9,602 nucleotides of DNA from SCTG01 sp036005325 (GTDB lineage Bacteria; Nitrospirota; Nitrospiria; Nitrospirales; NS-4): NCBI GenBank assembly GCA_036005325.1, contig DASYQR010000089.1:1-9602 (forward strand), given 5' to 3'. The notes below the pieces were generated by a model, which saw nothing but the letters and a program-made list of their open reading frames with translations, was not told the DNA's origin and ran no database searches. The position numbers were made by a program, and so were the translations under genes. Shown one piece after another: positions 5,501 through 9,602 of the stretch (positions are counted from its first letter, which is position 1; every line of letters starts with the position of its first letter).

Positions 5501-6856
5501 ATGCTATCCGGACGCTTTTCTTTAAGAGGGTTTCTGTTGTTCCTGGTTCTTTTCCTGGGGATCGGCACGGACGCTGCCCTGGCCCAGCAAAAAGCTCCTC
5601 CAACTGCTCCGCTTCCCCCGGCCACTCCTCCAGCCGCTCCTCCAGCAGCCGCTCCGGCCGCGCCTTCAGCCTATGAAGTGTGGGCTATCGATCAGTCCGA
5701 CGGCTCGAAGGACGGCGGCGGGACCCTCTATGTCTATGACGGTGCCGCCTTGGCGGCAGACCCGAAATCCGCCAAAGCCGAGACGGTGGATCTGGGCGCC
5801 AAGTTCGCCGAGGCTTGCAAGGAGGCCGGTGGCTATCCGAAGCGGCCTCACATGATCTTCTTCACCAAGGACGGAAAGTACGCGATCCTCTCCTACGTGG
5901 CCAGTGGCCATGTCGTGTTCATAGACGCGGCCTCCCGCGCGCCGATCGGGTGTGTGAGCCTGGGCAAGAACGCCCATTCGGCCTGGCCAACAGCCGATAT
6001 GAAGATGGCGATCGGCGCCAACATCGCCGAGAAGAAGCTCGTCCGCATCTGGACCGACTACGCGAACAAGAAGTTCACGGTCAATCCGTCCAACGACGTC
6101 TTGGCCCTGGAGTCCTTGGAATCGGGTGCGACGCTTCCAGACATGGCGCCGATCTGTCCGATCACCGAAAGCAAAAGCAAGTTCGTCCTCGTCACCCCGC
6201 GCGGCGGCGGCCTGGTCATCTTCGACATCACGAAAACCCCCATACTTCTCTCGGGAGTACTCACAAAAAATGCCGTCAGTCCGGCAGGGTGCGGTGGCGT
6301 CCAGATCGGGTCCACCATGTACCTTAACTCGGGTGGGGGATGGCCGGCCACGGCCCTGAATCATGATGTCTATGCCTTCGGGCTCGGCTCCCTCCCTGAT
6401 GGAAGCGTGCCGGAGCGGATCGGCAACCGCGACGGCGGTGACTCTCACGGGATGGTAGCCCTCGGCAACAAATACCTCTGGTCGGGCGACCGTCACCTCA
6501 ACCTAATCGATGTGTACGATACAGGGAACGGCAACATTAAGGTGGGAACGATCACACTGGATGGAGACCTCAGCAAGGACCCCGCCCCGGACCTGATGGA
6601 TGCGGCACCGGACGGCAGCTATGTATTTGCCGCGCTCCGCGGCCCGAGCCCGCTGACCGGCAACAACAAGGACGTCAACAACGCCGTCGGCAGCACGCCG
6701 GGCGTCGGCGTCATTAAAGTTGAAGGCGGCGGGAGGAGCGGGAAACTGGTCGGCATCGCCGCGATCAGCAAGATGGCGGAGGAGAAGGATAAGGACGGGA
6801 CTGCCGTGAAGAAAGAGAAAGCCGATCCGCACGGCATTCAGGTGCGAAAGAAATAA
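5501..6856 (+). CDS. Secreted beta-propeller protein, putative seven blades
   Basis: Exported protein of 451 residues, probably periplasmic. A signal peptide (1 to about 28, core FLLFLVLFLG, cleavage near ALA-QQ) is followed by a Pro/Ala-rich low-complexity linker (31-57) and a propeller of YVTN/YncE-like appearance. The blades start at about 57, 115, 157, 216, 261, 314 and 362, with repeated DGKYAI-, GNKYLWSG- and DGSYVFAA-like second strands. A C-terminal DPHGIQV strand (442-448) would close the ring onto blade 1. The inner-strand position typical of PHG motifs carries His117, His159, Cys264, His316 and His444, with Cys219 next to it in blade 4 and Asp364 in blade 7. Metal binding in the central channel is possible but unproven. 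There is no haem CxxCH motif, and the length and layout do not match nitrous-oxide reductase. A Lys/Glu-rich segment (about 424-440) precedes the closing strand. It has its own promoter and SD and a terminator immediately after the stop, so it is probably monocistronic. Function not recognised. Confidence 0.75.
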   Translation: MLSGRFSLRGFLLFLVLFLGIGTDAALAQQKAPPTAPLPPATPPAAPPAAAPAAPSAYEVWAIDQSDGSKDGGGTLYVYDGAALAADPKSAKAETVDLGAKFAEACKEAGGYPKRPHMIFFTKDGKYAILSYVASGHVVFIDAASRAPIGCVSLGKNAHSAWPTADMKMAIGANIAEKKLVRIWTDYANKKFTVNPSNDVLALESLESGATLPDMAPICPITESKSKFVLVTPRGGGLVIFDITKTPILLSGVLTKNAVSPAGCGGVQIGSTMYLNSGGGWPATALNHDVYAFGLGSLPDGSVPERIGNRDGGDSHGMVALGNKYLWSGDRHLNLIDVYDTGNGNIKVGTITLDGDLSKDPAPDLMDAAPDGSYVFAALRGPSPLTGNNKDVNNAVGSTPGVGVIKVEGGGRSGKLVGIAAISKMAEEKDKDGTAVKKEKADPHGIQVRKK

Positions 6857-6872
6857 CAGGCGCCGCTTGTCG

Positions 6873-6908
6873 CAGGGGAGGGTCCTTCGGGGGGCCCTCC
6901 CCGCTTTT
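6873..6908 (+). terminator. Strong intrinsic terminator after the beta-propeller gene
   Basis: GGGGAGGG (6875-6882) pairs perfectly with CCCTCCCC (6895-6902), and the stem can extend inward through TCC toward a TTCG loop (6886-6889). It is followed by GCTTTT (6903-6908). Located 17 bp after the stop codon, with a GC-rich stem and a T-run, it is a textbook Rho-independent terminator that separates the propeller gene from the next group. Confidence 0.88.
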
Positions 6909-6937
6909 AACCACTCCGTTCACGCGAGAATGCGCGC

Positions 6938-7231
6938 ATGACCGACAGCGAGCTCCAACGTATCATCCAATACGTCACTGGCCGCTTTTCCTATGGACTG
7001 CCGGAAACCACCGAGATTGTCCGGACCGGGTTCAGCGAGCTTGTGGCCTTGGCAACGACAAGCGCGACCAGGCTCGAACGCGACGCCATCCTGGCCTACG
7101 TGATCGCCTACACGGCGAAGAAGACGGGGCATCCCGAGCCCATGGTCCGGGAAGTCCTCGAGGCCGGAGGCCGCTGGCTGGATCAGGCCTGCGAGGAGCT
7201 CGCCAAGCGGGAGAACGAGCCCGTCAATTAG
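6938..7231 (+). CDS. Small hypothetical protein, 97 residues
   Basis: I do not recognise the family. The protein is soluble in appearance, rich in Ala, Glu, Leu and Arg and probably all-helical, with no signal peptide and no Cys. A central stretch (DAILAYVIAYTAKKTGHPEP, about 49-68) may be a buried helix ending in a turn. The acidic C-terminal part (ACEELAKRENE) looks like an exposed helix. The only plausible start is the ATG at 6938; it has no clear Shine-Dalgarno, and a weak -10-like GAGAAT (6926-6931) ends 6 nt before it, as in the leaderless pattern of yrfG, but without a -35. The zincin gene follows after a 25-bp gap, suggesting an operon. Gene reality is supported by position directly after a terminator and by ordinary amino-acid composition, whereas the antisense frames are Gly/Pro/Arg-rich. 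Confidence 0.7.
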   Translation: MTDSELQRIIQYVTGRFSYGLPETTEIVRTGFSELVALATTSATRLERDAILAYVIAYTAKKTGHPEPMVREVLEAGGRWLDQACEELAKRENEPVN

Positions 7232-7256
7232 CGATCCGCTCATTCGCCTTGGACTC

Positions 7257-7637
7257 ATGCCCGACAGTTGGCTCTCACGAAAGGACTTCGAGGCTCTCGT
7301 GGCCGAGGCAGTTAAGGGCCTGCCCAAGGAGTTCCAACGCTATCTCGACAACGTGGCGATCGAAGTCCAGGATGAGCCGGCCGAGGAAGCGCTCGAGGCC
7401 GTCGGACTCGAGCAGGAGGACGCTGATGAGTTGCTCGGGCTCTACTGGGGGCGCTCCATTCAAAGCGAGTCTTTCTTCGATACCGGCGGACAGCTCCCGG
7501 ACCGTGTCTACATCTACCGCGGCCCGATTCTACGTCAGTGCAAGACAGAGGCGGATGTCGTGTATGAAGTTCAGGAAACCGTCGCGCATGAAATCGGCCA
7601 CCACTTTGGGCTGTCCGACGATGAGATGCCGTTTTAG
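7257..7637 (+). CDS. Small zincin-like metallopeptidase (PF06262-type)
   Basis: A 126-residue minimal zinc metallopeptidase-like protein. The active-site helix is VAHEIGHHFGLSDDEM at 109-124: His111 and His115 are the zinc ligands, Glu112 the general base, and the acidic run 121-123 a likely source of the third ligand. Size and the HExGHHFGLxDxEM layout match the PF06262 family of possible zinc metallopeptidases. The strand VYIYRGPILR (84-93) and the phrase ETVAHE are also typical. No signal peptide, so cytoplasmic. Substrates of the family are not established. The first half (about 9-60) is strongly acidic and helical. The ATG at 7257 lacks a clear Shine-Dalgarno; expression may rely on the upstream 97-residue gene. 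The last 17 bp overlap the start of the next small gene. Confidence 0.87.
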   Translation: MPDSWLSRKDFEALVAEAVKGLPKEFQRYLDNVAIEVQDEPAEEALEAVGLEQEDADELLGLYWGRSIQSESFFDTGGQLPDRVYIYRGPILRQCKTEADVVYEVQETVAHEIGHHFGLSDDEMPF

Positions 7638-7863
7638 CAGCCTGACGATTCTCACTGCCTCTGGCGCGCTTACCTCTCCAGTGTTTGCCGGCCATGCCGG
7701 CGAGATGGACAACCTAGGCCTCATGCCCCATGAGCTGCTGGCCGGTTTGGTCGGACTGGCCGCAATGCTGCTGTTCACGATCCTCGCTCTGACCTGGGTA
7801 GCCTGGCGCCTGCGCGGACTTGAGCGGCGCCTCCGCGAGCTGGAAGGGGAACGGAAGGATTAG
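7621..7863 (+). CDS. Small exported or membrane protein, 80 residues
   Basis: No family recognised. The ATG at 7621 lies inside the last codons of the zincin gene in another frame, giving an 80-residue product. Residues 1-23 look like a signal peptide (MRCRFSSLTILTAS start, cleavage near PVFA-GHAG). A second hydrophobic segment at about 40-60 (LLAGLVGLAAMLLFTILALT) is a clear transmembrane helix, and the C-terminus is an amphipathic charged helix (RLRGLERRLRELEGERKD). The predicted mature form is therefore a single-span protein with a likely cytosolic Arg/Glu tail. The frame is open further upstream to 7249, but that part reads as Ser/Arg-rich shadow of the zincin gene. An internal ATG at 7705 would give a shorter product without the signal peptide. 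The overlap suggests coupling to the zincin. The TM segment makes the gene likely; the start is less sure. Confidence 0.65.
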   Translation: MRCRFSSLTILTASGALTSPVFAGHAGEMDNLGLMPHELLAGLVGLAAMLLFTILALTWVAWRLRGLERRLRELEGERKD

Positions 7864-7866
7864 TTG

Positions 7867-7875
7867 TGCTACGAT
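7867..7875 (+). promoter_or_regulatory. Candidate extended -10 promoter of the lipoprotein gene
   Basis: TG (7867-7868), one base, then TACGAT (7870-7875, 4 of 6 consensus bases) forms an extended -10 element just after the previous stop codon. No convincing -35 is present, which extended -10 promoters tolerate. Transcription from near 7882 would give a leader of about 34 nt containing the Shine-Dalgarno. Confidence 0.35.
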
Positions 7876-7900
7876 GTGTTTGTCGTGTTTCCTCGAAAAG

Positions 7901-7907
7901 AAAGGGG
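7901..7907 (+). promoter_or_regulatory. Shine-Dalgarno site of the lipoprotein gene
   Basis: AAAGGGGG (7900-7907) lies 8 nt before the ATG at 7916. It selects this start over in-frame codons reaching back to 7820, and the N-terminus it predicts begins directly with the lipoprotein signal peptide. Confidence 0.65.
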
Positions 7908-7915
7908 GCTCGGCC

Positions 7916-8629
7916 ATGAATAGTACTCGACTTCTCCATACGTTTTCAGCCATCGGACTTTCATTGCTCGTCACGGCCTGCGCCGGTATACCGAACGCGT
8001 ATCCGCCGCCCACCAATCCTTTCCTGGCCGGCGCGGGTCCTTTGCAAAGCTCCGCCATCGCGCAACCGACGAAGGTCGGGCTCGTCTGGCTGGCGCCGGA
8101 TGGATCCCCCGTTCCCCCCCAGGCCGCACAGCGCCGTCTGGCTGAAAAGATCAAGGCGCAATTCGCAGCCGGTAAGCGCCTGGAAATCGTGGGCGTGACG
8201 ACGATCGCGGCGACCCAGGGCGACATGCTCGTGGAAGTTCGCAAGGCCAGCGCGCCGTTCAACGTCAAACAGGTCCTAGTCGTCATGCCCAAGAGCACCG
8301 AAGCGGTCAGCCCGGTGTGGCTCCAGTACGGGCGGGACGGGAAGGCCGTCGGGACCCGTACCGACAGCTATGTCACGGTCACCATGGTCGGTCTTGACCT
8401 GGCGAGCGGCAAGCGCCTGTTCTCGGTCGTGGCCAACGGAGAGGCCCGGCTCCTGGCGCCGGACTACGAGGACGCGCGGCCCTGGTATCCTCGCATCTCT
8501 CCGGGGCGGACGAGTGCGTTCATCTACCCGGAGCGTGCGTCGTTCCCGCCCGGTGAAGTCCACGCCGTCGCCCTCGAGCAGGCGGTGAACGGCCTCATCT
8601 ACGAGCTGGACCGAACGCTCGGGAGCTGA
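7916..8629 (+). CDS. Predicted lipoprotein of unknown function
   Basis: A 237-residue lipoprotein. The signal peptide (1-21) ends in the lipobox VTAC with lipidation at Cys22; Ala at +2 gives no inner-membrane retention signal, so an outer-membrane location is likely under the E. coli rule. A Pro/Asn-rich linker (25-35) leads to a mixed alpha/beta body: strands VGLVWL and VLVVMP, a helix AAQRRLAEKIKAQF, and later strands around YVTVTMVGLDL and LFSVVANGEARL. A Trp-Tyr-Pro patch (RPWYPRISPG) and a final helix (ALEQAVNGLIYELDR) follow. I do not recognise the family. The start at 7916 is set by the Shine-Dalgarno and the signal peptide; the longer frame back to 7820 adds a non-signal, low-quality extension. 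It could be transcribed with the membrane-protein gene that begins 25 bp after its stop. Confidence 0.83.
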   Translation: MNSTRLLHTFSAIGLSLLVTACAGIPNAYPPPTNPFLAGAGPLQSSAIAQPTKVGLVWLAPDGSPVPPQAAQRRLAEKIKAQFAAGKRLEIVGVTTIAATQGDMLVEVRKASAPFNVKQVLVVMPKSTEAVSPVWLQYGRDGKAVGTRTDSYVTVTMVGLDLASGKRLFSVVANGEARLLAPDYEDARPWYPRISPGRTSAFIYPERASFPPGEVHAVALEQAVNGLIYELDRTLGS

Positions 8630-8654
8630 GTCCTATGGCGTTCGAGGTTCGGGG

Positions 8655-9086
8655 GTGACTGCTTTCGATGGGCTGGTCACCCCCGACTTACTCCGCTTTC
8701 TCTTCATCCTGTCCGTCGTCAGCTTCGCGGCCAGCGTGATCGCCATCCCAATGATCCTGATCCGCGTCCCCGAGGACTATTTCAGCGAGCGCCGCCCGCG
8801 CACCTGGTTCAAGGACCACCACCCGGTGCTCCGGCTCACCGCTCTCGCGCTCAAAAACCTCCTTGGGGCGATCCTGCTGCTTGGCGGGCTCGCGATGCTG
8901 GTCCTGCCCGGGCAGGGCCTCCTCACTATGCTGATCGGCATCTCGCTGATGGACTTCCCGGGCAAGCGGGCGATCGAGCAATCCATCATCGGCCGTCCCC
9001 TGATCTTGAAGTCCATCAACCGTATCCGGCAGCGGTTCGGCCAGCCGCCGCTGATGGTCCGGCGCCGTACCGTCCAGAAGACCTGA
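8655..9086 (+). CDS. Small PGPGW-like integral membrane protein
   Basis: A 143-residue inner-membrane protein. Hydrophobic segments are at about 12-37 (LLRFLFILSVVSFAASVIAI), 61-83 (ALALKNLLGAILLLGGLAML) and a shorter one at 86-100. The sequence between the second and third, LVLPGQGLLTMLIGISL, resembles the PGPGW-type motif of small uncharacterised membrane proteins (here PGQGLL), followed by MDFPGKRAIEQSI. Between the first two segments a charged loop (SERRPRTWFKDHHP) probably faces the cytosol, and the C-terminal tail is strongly basic (RIRQRF, MVRRRTVQK). The GTG at 8655 is the only start that keeps the first membrane segment; the next in-frame Met is inside it. A seven-codon reading frame (8635-8658) overlaps the start as GTGA. 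The membrane call is sure, the family assignment fair, the function unknown. Confidence 0.78.
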   Translation: MTAFDGLVTPDLLRFLFILSVVSFAASVIAIPMILIRVPEDYFSERRPRTWFKDHHPVLRLTALALKNLLGAILLLGGLAMLVLPGQGLLTMLIGISLMDFPGKRAIEQSIIGRPLILKSINRIRQRFGQPPLMVRRRTVQKT

Positions 9087-9092
9087 CCGGCA

Positions 9093-9121
9093 TGGACACC
9101 CCACAGCACATTGATTACAAT
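9093..9121 (+). promoter_or_regulatory. Near-consensus sigma70 promoter of the Kelch gene, predicted leaderless
   Basis: TGGACA (9093-9098) and TACAAT (9116-9121) each match 5 of 6 consensus bases and are exactly 17 bp apart. The -10 box ends 6 nt (GGCCCC) before the ATG at 9128, so transcription should begin at or next to the A of the start codon. No Shine-Dalgarno is present. The geometry copies that of yrfG on the other strand. Confidence 0.65.
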
Positions 9122-9127
9122 GGCCCC

Positions 9128-9602
9128 ATGCCTCGCGTTCTCTCCGCCGGCCTCCTCCTACTCGTAGCCGTCTCGATCGTCGCAGTCGTGGTGGCCCAGA
9201 CCAAGGGCGAGTGGACCGTCAAGGCGCCGGCTCCGACCAAGCGGACCGAGGTGGTGGCCGCAGCCGTGAAGGGCAAGATCTATGTGGTCGGCGGTTTTCA
9301 GCAAGCCCTGAGCTTCATCACGCCGGCCGTTGAGGAATACGATCCGAAGACCGATACGTGGCGTGAGCGCGCTCCACTTCCCGGCGGTCTGCACCATGCC
9401 GGGATCGGCGTCGCCAACGATCGAATATACGTCATCGGCGGGTTCGAGCACTCCTTCCTGTCTATCTGGTCGCCACTAAATACCGTGTACGAATACGATT
9501 CCGGTGCCGACCGGTGGATGGTCCGCAAACCCATGCCCACGCCGCGCGGGGCGCTGGCCGTCGCGGTGCTCGATGGCAAGCTCCATGCGGTGGGCGGCTA
9601 CA
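9128..9602 (+). CDS. Exported Kelch-repeat protein, 5' part (3' end outside window)
   Basis: The first 158 residues of an exported Kelch-type beta-propeller. Residues 1-23 are a signal peptide or anchor (core LLLLVAVSIVAVVVA, possible cleavage near VVA-QTKG). Kelch blades follow with the diagnostic double glycine and spaced Tyr/Trp: GKIYVVGGF, then EEYDPKTDTWRERAPLP; DRIYVIGGF, then VYEYDSGADRWMVRKPMP and TPRGALAVAVLDGKLHAVGGY. About two and a half blades are seen, so a full protein of 300 or more residues is expected past the edge. An in-frame ATG at 9092 would add 12 polar residues before the signal peptide; 9128 is preferred because it starts the signal directly and the promoter overlaps 9093-9121. 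Kelch propellers bind proteins or carbohydrates and a few are enzymes; role here is unknown. The frame runs off the window without a stop. Confidence 0.85.
   Translation, partial: MPRVLSAGLLLLVAVSIVAVVVAQTKGEWTVKAPAPTKRTEVVAAAVKGKIYVVGGFQQALSFITPAVEEYDPKTDTWRERAPLPGGLHHAGIGVANDRIYVIGGFEHSFLSIWSPLNTVYEYDSGADRWMVRKPMPTPRGALAVAVLDGKLHAVGGY

Noticed and set aside
5481..5503. Vector-like ribosome site (AGAAGGAGAT then CATATG), possible cloning contamination
   Set aside because: The likeness to expression-vector leaders is limited to the SD and NdeI-like start; the flanking promoter and signal-peptide gene look native.
5666..6496. 276-codon minus-strand frame inside the propeller gene
   Set aside because: Antisense shadow; the plus-strand product has a signal peptide, ribosome site and blade repeats.
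5501..6856. Nitrous-oxide reductase or multihaem cytochrome
   Set aside because: No CuA domain, no CxxCH haem motif, and length and His pattern do not match NosZ.
7249..7620. Upstream part of a 204-codon frame ending at 7863
   Set aside because: It lies in another frame over the zincin gene and reads as Ser/Arg-rich shadow. Only the part from 7621 has signal-peptide and membrane-helix features.
7820..7915. Longer N-terminus for the lipoprotein
   Set aside because: The extension overlaps the preceding gene and puts 32 residues ahead of a clear lipoprotein signal peptide; a good ribosome site precedes the ATG at 7916.

Overview
The window reads as a high-GC Gram-negative chromosome. Signals for this are an exported beta-helix adhesin, Sec signal peptides, a lipoprotein with a lipobox, a periplasmic cupredoxin and a complete housekeeping GTPase gene (der). 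Gene content and style would fit Nitrospirota or a neighbouring phylum, but nothing in the sequence fixes the taxon, so this is a low-confidence guess. No tRNA, rRNA, CRISPR array, transposase or phage gene was seen.

Layout. Bases 2-2674 (+) hold the 3' part of a filamentous-haemagglutinin-type adhesin with five 78-80-residue repeats in tandem; its start lies outside the window. It converges on yrfG (2683-3330, -), a HAD nucleotidase. A structured, GC-rich divergent spacer (3331-3638) separates yrfG from der (3639-4943, +). A small cupredoxin gene (4940-5344) overlaps the der stop by ATGA. After a promoter region comes a secreted beta-propeller gene (5501-6856), closed by a strong intrinsic terminator (6873-6908).

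Next is a compact group: a 97-residue unknown protein (6938-7231), a small HExxH zincin (7257-7637) and an easily missed 80-residue signal-peptide/membrane protein (7621-7863) that overlaps the zincin gene. A lipoprotein of unknown function (7916-8629), a small PGPGW-like membrane protein (8655-9086) and the 5' part of an exported Kelch-repeat protein (9128 to the edge) complete the window.

How the genes may work together. Much of the window encodes envelope or exported proteins: adhesin, cupredoxin, propeller, lipoprotein, Kelch protein and two membrane proteins. The most intriguing pair is the cupredoxin next to a propeller that carries His or Cys at the inner-strand position of several blades, which could be a metal or redox module; this is inference. 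A second theme is initiation: two genes (yrfG and the Kelch gene) have near-consensus promoters whose -10 box ends exactly 6 nt before the ATG, as expected for leaderless mRNAs, while the propeller and lipoprotein genes have classical Shine-Dalgarno leaders.
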